A DNA stretch of 64,000 bases, taken from contig NZ_CP107772.1 of assembly GCF_036345155.1 (NCBI RefSeq), positions 5,828,001 to 5,892,000 on the forward strand, given 5' to 3'. Origin of the DNA: Streptomyces sp. NBC_00582 (GTDB lineage: Bacteria > Actinomycetota > Actinomycetes > Streptomycetales > Streptomycetaceae). The position numbers and the translations under genes are program-made. Positions 17,745-26,144 of the stretch are shown piece after piece. Numbering within the stretch: position 1 is the stretch's first letter; every line of letters begins with the position of its first letter. The notes beneath the pieces are model-generated. The model worked only from the letters and a program-made list of their open reading frames with translations. It did not search any database and was not told the origin of the DNA.

Positions 17745-18314
17745 CTAGAGGTTGCCCAGGGGTTCGATGTCGACCTTCACCGGGGTGCCCCAGATGCGCA
17801 GGACCTCGTAGTCGGTGAACTCGTGGACCAGGCGGTAGGCCATGGCGGGGCGGGAGCCGCGGCGCAGGGCGGCGAGGTACAGCTCGGCCTCGTGGCGGTC
17901 GCGGCGCGGGGTCCCGCAGAGCTGCCACTCCTGCCCGTTCCACAGCTCGGGCAGCCAGCGCTGCTGGGGCTGGGGGCGGTCGCCGCGGCTGCCGTAGCGG
18001 GAGGGGGCGTGGGAGGCGGGTGCGCTCTGCGGGGCGGGGCCGTTGAACTCGGCCCGGCGCGCGGCGCGGCGGCGGGTCTCGCAGAGCAGGCACAGATCGG
18101 GGGCGGCCTCGTCGACCGGGCCGTTCGGGTGCTCGGCGCAGCGGGTGGTGGGTGCGGCGCTGGTGACGCTGTCGTCGAGCAGCTCCAGCGCGCGCTTCAG
18201 ATCGGCCTTGACCTCGTGCAGCCGGGCGTCGGGGGTGTCGGCGGTCAGGGCCTCGCCGTGCTCCCCGAGCAGGCGGAGGGCACGGCCCAGGGCGGTGGAC
18301 TGCGCGTGGTTCAT
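17745..18314 (-). CDS. Conserved hypothetical protein with a Cys-rich centre
   Basis: 189 residues. The N-terminal half is helical (ALGRALRLLGEHGEAL, ADLKRALELLDD). A possible zinc site, RCAEH ... LCLLCETRRR, sits in the middle, and a compact C-terminal part contains WNGQEWQLCG and YLAALRRGSRPAMAYRLVHEF. No known family could be named. Convergent with the esterase gene, 21 nt apart. Confidence 0.65.
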   Translation of the reverse strand: MNHAQSTALGRALRLLGEHGEALTADTPDARLHEVKADLKRALELLDDSVTSAAPTTRCAEHPNGPVDEAAPDLCLLCETRRRAARRAEFNGPAPQSAPASHAPSRYGSRGDRPQPQQRWLPELWNGQEWQLCGTPRRDRHEAELYLAALRRGSRPAMAYRLVHEFTDYEVLRIWGTPVKVDIEPLGNL

Positions 18315-18380
18315 GGCTCCCAGGGTAGGGCGGGCGGCGCGGAGGGCGGCTCTCGGCCAACTTGGGACGCGAAGCCCATG

Positions 18381-18392
18381 ATTGTTGACAAT
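18381..18392. promoter_or_regulatory. Possible GntR/FadR-type operator
   Basis: ATTGTTGACAAT is a palindrome with five-base arms in an AT-rich patch 71 bases upstream of the tannase-like gene. The form ATTGT-N2-ACAAT is typical of FCD-domain GntR repressors; assignment is by pattern only. Confidence 0.4.
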
Positions 18393-18463
18393 TTTGATGA
18401 CGATTCATGGAGGGCGGTGATAGCAAGGGCTGTCGGGAAGAGCTGCCTACACGAGAGACGGAT

Positions 18464-19978
18464 GTGAAGCGAGTGAAGCGCAGAACTGTGGTCCTGGGGC
18501 TGACCGGCGCCGCCGCGGTCCCCGCCGTGGGATTCGCCGGTGCCGCCCGCGCGGCGGGCGGCACCGCGAAGACGGCGGCCGCCGGCTCCTCCCTGGTCTT
18601 CGACCCGTCCGCGTACACCGAGCAGACGATCGGCATCACCGACACGACCGGCACCGCCCACAGCGTGACCTACCGGTTCTTCAAGGTCGCCAGCTATGTG
18701 GCCGCCCCGGTGAACGCGGCCTACCAGTCCCTCAACGTCAGCGTCCCGGTCGCGATCGACGGGGTCGCCGTGGACGCCTCCGACGCGCCCGTGCTCCTCG
18801 CCAACGCCATCGGCGGGTACATGCCCTCGTCCGTGGCGAACGCCACCGGGATCAGCGCGTCCGGCATGGGCGGCGGCACCAGCAGGCAGGCCCTCGCGCT
18901 GGCCGCCGGGTACGTCGTCGTGGAGCCGGGGGCGCGCGGCCGGACGCTCGTCGACGCCGACGGCGTGTACTACGGCACCGCGCCCGCCGCGATCGTCGAC
19001 CTCAAGGCGGCCGTGCGGTACCTGAAGTTCAACCGGGGCCGGGTCCCCGGGAACGTGGACCGGATCGTCTCGTCCGGCGTCAGCGCCGGCGGCGCCCTCT
19101 CCGCCCTCCTCGGCGCCTCCGGCGACAGCCCGCTGTACGAGCCCGGTCTGGAGGAGATCGGCGCGGCCGACGCGAGCGACGCCATCTTCGCCAGCGGCGA
19201 CTGGTGCCCGATCACCGACCTCGAGCACGCCGACGCCGCCTACGAGTGGAACTGGGGCGCCAACCCCCTCGCCTCCGGCGCGACCGTGGACGCCACGATC
19301 TCCGCCGACCTCAAGGCCCTGTACACGGACTACCTCGCGTCCCTCAAGCTGCGCGCCCGGGGCTACGGCACGCTCACCACGCGCAACCTGGACACGTACC
19401 TCCTGGAGACCTTCCTCCAGCCGTCCGCCACGAAGTACCTGGCGGCCCTGTCGGAGACGGCCCGCGCCGCCTACCTCGCCGCGAACCCCTTCCTCACCTG
19501 GTCCGGCGGGAAGGCGACCTTCACCTGGGCCGACTTCCTCACCCATGTCGGCGCACGCAAGAAGAACGCCCCCTCGTTCGACGCGTTCGACCTGTCGACG
19601 CCCGAGTGCAACCTCTACGGCACCGGCACCACCCGGGCCCGCCACTTCACGCTCTACAGCCTGCGCCACGAGGCCGGGGACAGCGCCCGCCTGGACGCCG
19701 ACCTCCCGGCCAAGCTGCGCCTGATGAACCCGATGTACCACCTCGTCGACAAGGTCAACCCGCACCGCGCCAAGCACTGGTGGATACGCGTCGGCACCAA
19801 GGACAGCGACACCTCCCTCTCCGTGGCCGCCAACCTCGCCACCCGGCTGACCGACCTCGGTGACGACGTGAACACGGCGTACTACTGGGACGCCGGGCAC
19901 GGCGCCGACCTCGACCCGGGCGACTTCATCACCTGGATCGGGGAGGTCTCGGGACACCGGAAGCGGAACCCGCGGTAG
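18464..19978 (+). CDS. Exported subtype B tannase-like esterase
   Basis: 504 residues from GTG 18464. The N-terminus KRVKRRTVVLGLTGAAAVP is a TAT-type signal ending near ARA. The alpha/beta-hydrolase nucleophile lies in SSGVSAGGALSALLG, and downstream IFASGDWCPITDLEHAD and WDAGHGADLDPGDF (likely acid and His) match proteins annotated as subtype B tannase or feruloyl esterase. It would cleave plant gallate or similar esters outside the cell. An upstream in-frame ATG at 18407 is possible but would bury the signal. Confidence 0.78.
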   Translation: MKRVKRRTVVLGLTGAAAVPAVGFAGAARAAGGTAKTAAAGSSLVFDPSAYTEQTIGITDTTGTAHSVTYRFFKVASYVAAPVNAAYQSLNVSVPVAIDGVAVDASDAPVLLANAIGGYMPSSVANATGISASGMGGGTSRQALALAAGYVVVEPGARGRTLVDADGVYYGTAPAAIVDLKAAVRYLKFNRGRVPGNVDRIVSSGVSAGGALSALLGASGDSPLYEPGLEEIGAADASDAIFASGDWCPITDLEHADAAYEWNWGANPLASGATVDATISADLKALYTDYLASLKLRARGYGTLTTRNLDTYLLETFLQPSATKYLAALSETARAAYLAANPFLTWSGGKATFTWADFLTHVGARKKNAPSFDAFDLSTPECNLYGTGTTRARHFTLYSLRHEAGDSARLDADLPAKLRLMNPMYHLVDKVNPHRAKHWWIRVGTKDSDTSLSVAANLATRLTDLGDDVNTAYYWDAGHGADLDPGDFITWIGEVSGHRKRNPR

Positions 19979-19986
19979 CCGACGGT

Positions 19987-20313
19987 TCAGGGCGCGGCCG
20001 GCAGCTCCACCCGCCTGCCGCGCCCGATCTCCTCGCCCGGCTCGTCGCTCACGACCGCGAACGCCCCGGCCGGGACCCCCGGCAGGGCCGCCAACCGGGA
20101 GGCCACCTCCAGCAGGGCCCGCTCCTCGGCCCCGGTGACGAAGAAGACGTAACGGTCCTCGTCCTCCACGCCCTCGTCGAAGACCTCCGCAGCGCCCTCG
20201 TCCTCCACCGCGGCCAGGAAGTCCTCGACGTCGTCGATCCAGGGGAAGGGGTAGGCGCCCTCCGCCGGATCCGGGACGGGGGTCAGCGGTACATGGATCT
20301 CTACGACGACCAT
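19987..20313 (-). CDS. Small acidic hypothetical protein
   Basis: 108 residues (MVVVEIHVPLTPVPDPAEG...). A single alpha/beta domain with acidic stretches (EDEGAAEVFDEGVEDED). No family recognised. Its start overlaps the end of the PTS gene by 13 bases on the same strand, so it is probably the last gene of the rpiR-murQ-PTS operon, although a role in MurNAc use is only suggested by that position. Confidence 0.65.
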   Translation of the reverse strand: MVVVEIHVPLTPVPDPAEGAYPFPWIDDVEDFLAAVEDEGAAEVFDEGVEDEDRYVFFVTGAEERALLEVASRLAALPGVPAGAFAVVSDEPGEEIGRGRRVELPAAP

Positions 20314-22097
20314 CCGCCCATCCTCCCCCCGGAACCCGTACGGGACCCGGCGGCCGCCGCCGCCCTGCGTACTCCGCCGAAGGCGTAGGTCGCCGCGAAG
20401 CCGACGGCGTAGCCCGTGAGCAGGCCGCCCGCGTAGATCGCGGCCGTGACGCCCAGGCCCCTGTTCCCCGCGAGCAGCGGGAACAGGGCCCACCCCGAGG
20501 GGCCGATGGCGGTGGCGCCGACGCGGTCGCCGAGCATCGCGAAGAAGCCGATGAACGCGCCGCCGGCCGCGCCGCCCGCGCAGGCGGTCAGGAAGGGGCG
20601 GCCGAGGGGGAGGGAGACGCCGTAGACAAGGGGTTCGCCGACGCCCAGCAGGCCCGCCGGGAGCGCCGATCTGATCGTCGTCCGCAGAGAGGCGCCGAGG
20701 GAGGTGTCGTGGCGCAGCCGGACGTACACCGCGACGGCCGCGCCGACCTGGCCCGCGCCCGCCATCGCCAGGACGGGGAGCAGGACCGTGTAGCCCTGCT
20801 GGTCGATGAGGGTGGTGTGGAGGGGGATCAGGGCCTGGTGGAGGCCGAGCATCACCAGGGGGAGGAAGAGACCGCCGAGGACCAGGCCCGCGAGGGCGCC
20901 CGTGGTGGCCAGCAGCCAGTTCGCCGCCGTACCGATCGCGGAGGAGACCGCGCCGGCCGCGTACATGATCCCGTACAGGGTGCCGAGGCCCGCGACGAGG
21001 ACGGTGGCCGTGGGGGTGAGGAGGACGTCCAGGGCGTCCGGGACCCTGCCCCGGCACCACCGTTCGACACGGCTCGCGAGGAGGGCCGCGGCCAGTGCGC
21101 CGAGCACCCCGCCCTGACCGGGGGAGAGAGGCACCCCGAACGCCGTCACCTTCGCCACCCCGGGGAACACGACGATCGCCGCGACCGCCCCGCCGAGGAC
21201 GGGCGTGCCGCCGAACTCCTTCGCCGTGTTGTGGCCGACGAACACGGGGATCAACGCCATGAAGGCGGAGGCGACGGCGGCCAGGGCGGGGGTCAGACCG
21301 GGCAGCAGACCCGCGTTGACGAGGAGACCGTTGAGGCCGGCGAGGATGCCGCAGCCGATCAGAGCGGGAATCAACGGAACGAAGACAGCGGCCAGCCGCC
21401 GCAGCCCGACCTTGAAGAGAGCCGCCCCCCGCCACCGCCGCAACCACCCCGCCCCCACCCCCTCCCCACACCACCCAGCCCCGCGCACCCCCGCCGCGGC
21501 CCCCTCACCCGCGGCCCCCTCACCCGCCGCCCCCTCACCCGCCGCCCCCTCGCCCGCCGTCAGCCCCTCGCCCGCTGCGGCCAGCGCCCCGCCCGTCAGC
21601 CCCGGGGCAAGGGTCCGCGCCGCGCCCGCTGTCAGCCCCGCGGCAGCGGTCCGCGCCGCGCTCGGCGTCAGTCCCTCGGCTGCGGTCGGTCCTTCGCCCG
21701 CTGCCAGCGCCGGCGCCGGCGTCTCGCCCGCTGTCGGCCCCGGGGCAGGGGTCCGCGCCGCGCCCGCTGTCAGCCCCGCGGCAGCGGTCCGCGCCGCGCT
21801 CGGCGTCAGCCCCGCGGCAGCGGTCCGCGTCTCGGACGCCGTCAGTCTCTCGACCTGGTCCGTCACTCTCGTGACCACGCCCGGGCCCAGTACCACCTGC
21901 CAGGTGTCGTCGGTCGGGACGACGCCGAGTACGCCGGGCAGGGCGCGTAGGGCGTCCTGGTTCGCCAGGGACGGGTCCGTGAGGCGCAGGCGCAGTCGGG
22001 TCATGCAGTGGGCGACGGAGGTGATGTTCGCGGGGCCGCCGACCAGGGGGAGGATCGCGGCGGCGAGCTCGGGGGCGCTGTCCTTCGGGAGGCTCAC
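20301..22097 (-). CDS. murP: PTS EIIBC, probable N-acetylmuramic acid transporter, with a repetitive linker
   Basis: 598 residues. EIIB (about 1-85) has the phosphorylated cysteine in HCMTRLRLRL (Cys31). EIIC (about 225-590) has many membrane helices. Between them lies an unusually long Ala/Gly/Thr/Glu-rich linker (about 88-215) built from repeats such as SAARTAAAGLTAGAART and GEGAA. The protein takes up and phosphorylates a sugar; adjacent murQ points to MurNAc-6-P as the product. No EIIA domain is present, so a separate EIIA (Crr type) must donate the phosphate. It follows murQ by 16 nt. Confidence 0.82.
   Translation of the reverse strand: MSLPKDSAPELAAAILPLVGGPANITSVAHCMTRLRLRLTDPSLANQDALRALPGVLGVVPTDDTWQVVLGPGVVTRVTDQVERLTASETRTAAAGLTPSAARTAAAGLTAGAARTPAPGPTAGETPAPALAAGEGPTAAEGLTPSAARTAAAGLTAGAARTLAPGLTGGALAAAGEGLTAGEGAAGEGAAGEGAAGEGAAAGVRGAGWCGEGVGAGWLRRWRGAALFKVGLRRLAAVFVPLIPALIGCGILAGLNGLLVNAGLLPGLTPALAAVASAFMALIPVFVGHNTAKEFGGTPVLGGAVAAIVVFPGVAKVTAFGVPLSPGQGGVLGALAAALLASRVERWCRGRVPDALDVLLTPTATVLVAGLGTLYGIMYAAGAVSSAIGTAANWLLATTGALAGLVLGGLFLPLVMLGLHQALIPLHTTLIDQQGYTVLLPVLAMAGAGQVGAAVAVYVRLRHDTSLGASLRTTIRSALPAGLLGVGEPLVYGVSLPLGRPFLTACAGGAAGGAFIGFFAMLGDRVGATAIGPSGWALFPLLAGNRGLGVTAAIYAGGLLTGYAVGFAATYAFGGVRRAAAAAGSRTGSGGRMGGWSS
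21490..21835 (-). repeat. Minisatellite-like repeats coding the EIIB-EIIC linker
   Basis: Two kinds of repeat. A tandem 15-mer (GGCCCCCTCACCCGC and variants) spans about 21499-21560. A ~70-base unit starting CCCCGGGGCA(A/G)GGGTCCGCG occurs near 21601 and again near 21740. All units keep the reading frame. Confidence 0.8.
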
Positions 22098-22113
22098 CCA
22101 CCGAGCGTGCGGC

Positions 22114-23067
22114 TCAGTCGGCCGCCGCGGCGAGCGCGGCGCGCAGATGACCGCCGGACTCCTCCAGAAGGCGGGCGGCCGTCGGCGCGTCCACCCCGGC
22201 GAGCAGCACCAGGACGGCGTGCTTGACCTCGCCGTCGGTGGCCGTGAGCGCCGCCTCGATGTCCCGGTCCCCGGCGCCGGTGGCCAGCGCGACGATGTGC
22301 CGTGAGCGGGCGCGCAGCTTGTCGTTGGAGGCCCGGACGTCGACCATCAGGTTCCCGTACGTCTTGCCCAGCCGGATCATCGTGATCGTCGACACCATGT
22401 TGAGCACCAGCTTCTGCGCGGTGCCCGCCTTGAGACGGGTGGACCCGGTGAGCAGCTCGGGCCCCACGACCACCTCGATCCCGTGCTCGGCGGCGGCCGC
22501 GAGCGCGCTGCCCGCGTTGCAGGACAGCCCCACGGTCAGCGCACCCCGGTCCCGGGCGTACTCCACGGCGCCGATCGCGTAGGGGGTGCGGCCGGAGGCG
22601 GAGACGCCGATCACCGAGTCGTCGCGGGTGAGGCCGAGCGCCTCCAGGTCGGCGCGGGCCAGCTCCGGCGAGTCCTCGGCGCCCTCGACCGCCGTCACCA
22701 TCGCCCGCGGGCCGCCCGCGATGAGCCCGACGACCTGTCCGGGGGCGGTGTTGAAGGTGGGCGGACACTCGGACGCGTCGAGCACCCCGAGCCGCCCGGC
22801 GGTTCCGGCGCCGGCGTAGACCAACCGCCCACCGCGGCCCATCCGTTCGGCGACGGCGTCGATGGCGGCGGCGATCCGCGGAAGCTCCACGGCGACGGCG
22901 GCGGCCACCGCGGCGTCCTCGCCGTTCATGACCCGGGCGAGGTCGAGCGTGGGCAACCGGTCGATGTCGGCGAGTTCCGGCCGGAAGGCCTCGGTGGTGA
23001 GGGAGGAGAGCCGGCGGCGCAGATCGTCGGAGGGCGGGGTGGGTGGGGTGGGTGGGGTGGAGGTCAT
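22114..23067 (-). CDS. murQ: N-acetylmuramic acid 6-phosphate etherase
   Basis: 317 residues with a SIS domain: VYAGAGTAGRLGVLDASECPP carries the sugar-phosphate site and the likely catalytic Glu100, and VIGVSASGRTPYAIGA and GSTRLKAGTAQKL complete the family signature. It cleaves the lactyl ether of MurNAc-6-P to give GlcNAc-6-P and lactate. The product feeds NagA, encoded at the left end of this window. The N-terminus has a proline-rich run (TSTPPTPPTPPSDD) from a short GT-rich repeat at the start. Confidence 0.93.
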   Translation of the reverse strand: MTSTPPTPPTPPSDDLRRRLSSLTTEAFRPELADIDRLPTLDLARVMNGEDAAVAAAVAVELPRIAAAIDAVAERMGRGGRLVYAGAGTAGRLGVLDASECPPTFNTAPGQVVGLIAGGPRAMVTAVEGAEDSPELARADLEALGLTRDDSVIGVSASGRTPYAIGAVEYARDRGALTVGLSCNAGSALAAAAEHGIEVVVGPELLTGSTRLKAGTAQKLVLNMVSTITMIRLGKTYGNLMVDVRASNDKLRARSRHIVALATGAGDRDIEAALTATDGEVKHAVLVLLAGVDAPTAARLLEESGGHLRAALAAAAD

Positions 23068-23115
23068 GGCAGACGGTCTTTCCGATGCGGGGCGTGCGGG
23101 TCCAGTGCGACACCT

Positions 23116-24054
23116 CTACCTGTGCCGGTGCGCCAACGCCTCGTACGACGCGGCCAACGCCGGCCCCGCCACCTCGTACGTCCGCTGGGCGACCCCCACG
23201 AACAGACAGTCCACCACCAGCAACTGCCCCGTCCGGGAGGACATCGCGGCCGGCCGCAGCTCGCTCTCCCGCGCCGTCGACGTGGTCAGGACGTGATCGG
23301 CGTACTGCGTGACCGGACTGCGCGGCCGCCCCGTGATGGCCACGGTCGTGGCGCCCCGCTCGAACGCCACCCGCAGCGGCTCGATGACGTCCCGGGTCGA
23401 CCCGGAGTGGGTGATGGCGACGGCGACGTCCCCGGCGCCCAGCTGCACCGCGTTCGTCACCGCGAGGTGTGGGTCGCTGTGGGCGTGGGCCACGCGTCCG
23501 ATCCGCAGCAGCTTCTGGGTGAGGTCCTGGGCGACCAGCCCGCTCGCGCCGACGCCGTACACGTCGACCCGCCGCGCCCCCGCCGTCGCGGTGACCGCCG
23601 CCTCCAGTTGGGCGGTGTCGAGTCCGGCGGCGGTGTCGGCGAGGGTCTGCTGCTCGTCGTAGGCGAGTTTGGCGACGACGTCGGTGAGGGAGTCGTCGAC
23701 GTCGATGTCCCGGGTGAGGGCGGGAGCGCGGCCGGACTGCTGCTGGGCGGCGAGTCCGGCGAGGGCGAGGCGCAGGTCGCGGTAGCCGGGGTAGCCGAGG
23801 ACACGGGCGGTGCGGACGACGGTCGCCTCGCTGGTGCCGGTGCGTTCGGCCAGGCCGGTGACGGTGAGGGCGGCGCACCCGGCGGGGTCGCTCGCGACGG
23901 CCTCGGCGACGCGCCGCATGGAGCGGGTCAGGGAGGGCGCGAGCGTACGGACCTTGCCGGCGAGCGCGGCGGGCGCCGCACGGAAGGCTTCCGGATCGAA
24001 GGTTTCCGCAGGGAAGGTTTCCGGAGGGAAGGTTTCCTTCGCTTCCTGGGTCAC
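23116..24054 (-). CDS. RpiR-family transcriptional regulator (MurR-like)
   Basis: 312 residues. A helix-turn-helix domain (about 30-105; LAERTGTSEATVVRTARVLG) and a SIS sugar-phosphate domain (about 135-265; VYGVGASGLVAQDL, AITHSGSTRDVIEP). First gene of the operon with murQ 48 nt downstream and the PTS gene after it, so it probably senses MurNAc-6-P and controls the operon, as MurR does. The N-terminal 24 residues consist of a pentapeptide repeat (PETFP, AETFD, PEAFR) encoded by 15-base palindromic DNA units. Confidence 0.87.
   Translation of the reverse strand: MTQEAKETFPPETFPAETFDPEAFRAAPAALAGKVRTLAPSLTRSMRRVAEAVASDPAGCAALTVTGLAERTGTSEATVVRTARVLGYPGYRDLRLALAGLAAQQQSGRAPALTRDIDVDDSLTDVVAKLAYDEQQTLADTAAGLDTAQLEAAVTATAGARRVDVYGVGASGLVAQDLTQKLLRIGRVAHAHSDPHLAVTNAVQLGAGDVAVAITHSGSTRDVIEPLRVAFERGATTVAITGRPRSPVTQYADHVLTTSTARESELRPAAMSSRTGQLLVVDCLFVGVAQRTYEVAGPALAASYEALAHRHR
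23982..24041. repeat. Four 15-base tandem repeats at the start of the RpiR gene
   Basis: Units GGAAGGCTTCCGGAT, CGAAGGTTTCCGCAG, GGAAGGTTTCCGGAG and GGAAGGTTTCCTTCG. Each contains a GGAA-N3-TTCC palindrome (one has CGAA). Confidence 0.75.
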
Positions 24055-24108
24055 AGGGGAAAGGTATTTTCAGCCTGGGGGCGGGTCAAGCTCGCGCACA
24101 ATAGGACT

Positions 24109-24504
24109 ATGGAGTCCTCCGGTATCCCCGTCGGCGTCCTCGAACAGGCGCTGCACACCGCCCGTGCCCTCGTCCTCGCCGATCTGGCCGCGGGCGAGGT
24201 GGCCGCGCCGGACGTGGTGTCGATGGTGGAGGACTCCGTCGTACAACGCCGCTGGTGGGTGGAGCAGTGGCCGGACGGCGTGGCGTATCTGCCCGGGCTG
24301 GTCGCCCAGGACGTCCAGGACGCCCTTCTCGAACGGTACGGACGCTGGCCGCTGTGTCCGGTCTGCGGCTCGGGCGATCCGCACGCCCTCGACGTCGAGC
24401 CCGAACTGGGCCCCGACCCGCACTGGGTGTGTCACAAGGCGGGCGTGAAGGTCGCTGCGGTCGGCACCCTGGGGTCGGCGACGGGCGGGACGCGCCCCTC
24501 ATGA
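24109..24504 (+). CDS. Hypothetical protein with zinc-ribbon-like Cys motif
   Basis: 131 residues (MESSGIPVGVLEQALHTAR...). The C-terminal half holds LCPVCGSGDPHAL and, further on, HWVCHKAG, a possible zinc site. WWVEQWPDGVAYLPGLV is a conserved-looking core. No named family recognised. It diverges from the RpiR gene and is followed 13 nt later by a DUF4031 gene, so the pair is probably one transcript. Confidence 0.7.
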   Translation: MESSGIPVGVLEQALHTARALVLADLAAGEVAAPDVVSMVEDSVVQRRWWVEQWPDGVAYLPGLVAQDVQDALLERYGRWPLCPVCGSGDPHALDVEPELGPDPHWVCHKAGVKVAAVGTLGSATGGTRPS

Positions 24505-24517
24505 GGTCGAGGCCGTT

Positions 24518-24787
24518 GTGACGATCTACATCGACCCGCCGAACTGGCCGGGCCACGGCCGGATGTGGTCCCACCTCGTCAGCGACGTCTCCTACGACGA
24601 ACTGCACGCGTTCGCCGAGAAGGCGGGGGTGCCCTCGCGCGCCTTCGAGCGCGACCACTACGACATTCCGTCCCACCGGTACGCCGAGGTGGTGGCGGCC
24701 GGCGCGGTCGAGGTGAGCAGCCGTGAGGTGGTGCGGCTGCTGCATGGAGCGGGGCTGCGCCGGCGCAAGGGCGGGCTCAGTCGTTGA
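24518..24787 (+). CDS. DUF4031 family protein
   Basis: 89 residues from a GTG. The whole protein is the DUF4031 domain: IYIDPPNWPGHGRMWSHLVS, DELHAFAEKAGVP and the invariant-looking FERDHYDIPSHRY. No function is established for this small actinobacterial family. Its last 11 bases overlap the convergent membrane-protein gene. Confidence 0.82.
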   Translation: MTIYIDPPNWPGHGRMWSHLVSDVSYDELHAFAEKAGVPSRAFERDHYDIPSHRYAEVVAAGAVEVSSREVVRLLHGAGLRRRKGGLSR

Positions 24788-25526
24788 ACACCGGCTCCAT
24801 GGTGTGCCACCAGGCGGTCAGGCTGCTCTGGTCGGGGCCGGTGATCTGCACCAGGGCGGGACGGTCGTAGTAGCTGCAGAGGAAGACGTACTGCCCGGTG
24901 GTCGACAGGAAGCACACCACATCGCCCGCCGCCTGGCCGGTGTTGTTCTCGGACCAACTGCCGCGCACATTGATCTGGGTCTCGCAGTTCCCTTCGGGGA
25001 GGCTGCTCGCGTAGCTCTGGAAGACGGCGTCCCGGTCGGTCTTCGTCTCGTACGTCACGACGCTGGCCTTGCCGGTGCCGGTGACGCCGAACCGGTCGAC
25101 GGTGGTGACCGTGCAGTACAGCGCGGCCGTGGCGCCCTGCCACACGGTGTGGGAGCAGCTCCCGGGTGACCACTGGTCGGTGTTGAGCGAGTCGCGCAGG
25201 TCGTGCTCGGCGGGGGTGAGGCCGTCGTCCTCGCCGCCGGACCGAGGCGTGGGACCGGAGTTGTCCGGGGTGGGCGGGGGCGGATCGCTGCTCGGGCTCT
25301 CGCCGGGCGGTGAGCTGACGGGCTCGACGGGCGTGCTGCTGCTTGGGGGCGGCGGGTCGGCGATGTCCCCCTTGGACTGCTGGGCCTGGAAGTAGAGGCT
25401 CACCAGGGCGATCACCGTGCTGATCACCACACCGATGATGGTCCAGCGCACCCCCCGGCCGGCATGCGGGTCGGGCAGCGGCGGTCCGGGTGGCCGCGGT
25501 GGCGTGGACGGGCCGTACGAACTCAT
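24777..25526 (-). CDS. Membrane-anchored extracellular hypothetical protein
   Basis: 249 residues. A proline-rich cytoplasmic tail (PSTPPRPPGPPLPDP), one transmembrane helix (WTIIGVVISTVIALVSLYF), a Pro/Ser linker (about 50-100), and an extracellular domain with four cysteines (CSHTVW, LYCTVTT, GNCETQ, VVCFLS, FLCSYY give five) likely forming disulfides. Resembles Streptomyces proteins found next to or fused with Ser/Thr kinases, but no kinase is here. Function unknown. Confidence 0.72.
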   Translation of the reverse strand: MSSYGPSTPPRPPGPPLPDPHAGRGVRWTIIGVVISTVIALVSLYFQAQQSKGDIADPPPPSSSTPVEPVSSPPGESPSSDPPPPTPDNSGPTPRSGGEDDGLTPAEHDLRDSLNTDQWSPGSCSHTVWQGATAALYCTVTTVDRFGVTGTGKASVVTYETKTDRDAVFQSYASSLPEGNCETQINVRGSWSENNTGQAAGDVVCFLSTTGQYVFLCSYYDRPALVQITGPDQSSLTAWWHTMEPVFND

Positions 25527-25655
25527 GACGCTCCCCCGCTTCCCCCGGCGTACACGGCCCGTGCGCGGCGTGGCCGTGCCGGAATTATCCGAAGCGCGTG
25601 GGGTGGGAGGGGACCCGAAGAACGGAAGATCGCCCCCGGCTACGCCAGGTCCAGG

Positions 25656-26144
25656 TCAGCCGCGCAGCTCATACGCGTATGTGCCCTCGCCCTCCCAGAC
25701 CCGGACGAACCCGGTCCGTTCGAGTACGGCGCGGGAGGAGGCGTTGCCCTGTTCGACCGTGGCGAACAGTCGCCGTACGTCGTCCCGGGCGAGCGCCCAG
25801 TCGGCCAGCGCGCGCAGCGCCTCGGTGGCGTAGCCCCGGCCACGGGCGTCCCGGACGAGGTCGTAGCCGATCTCGGTCCGTCCGTCCTCGTCGGGCGCGG
25901 TGTGGAACCCCATGCTGCCGATCGCCCGCCCGTCCTCCCGCCGTACGAGCACGTACAACCCGAAGTCCGGCCGCAGTACGCCGCTTTCGTGGGCCCGGAA
26001 CACCATGCCGGCGGCGTCGCGCGTGCCGTCGTAGGGTCCGCCCCCGAGCCAGTCGAAGCCGCCGTCGCCGCCGGACCACAGATCGGCGAGGGCGGTGGGG
26101 GAGGCGCTTTCGAGGGTGAGGCGGGGGCCGGGTATGCGGATCAC
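25656..26144 (-). CDS. GNAT-family N-acetyltransferase
   Basis: 162 residues from a GTG that overlaps the stop of the HD-domain gene (GTGA), so translation is probably coupled. RimJ/RimL-type pattern: EIGYDLVRDARGRGYATEAL (acetyl-CoA loop) and VEQGNASSRAVLERTGF. It transfers acetyl from acetyl-CoA to an amine on an unknown acceptor. Confidence 0.87.
   Translation of the reverse strand: MIRIPGPRLTLESASPTALADLWSGGDGGFDWLGGGPYDGTRDAAGMVFRAHESGVLRPDFGLYVLVRREDGRAIGSMGFHTAPDEDGRTEIGYDLVRDARGRGYATEALRALADWALARDDVRRLFATVEQGNASSRAVLERTGFVRVWEGEGTYAYELRG

Noticed and set aside
21490..21560. Short tandem repeats resembling a CRISPR array
   Set aside because: Units are contiguous with no spacers and lie inside a coding frame; no cas genes in the window.
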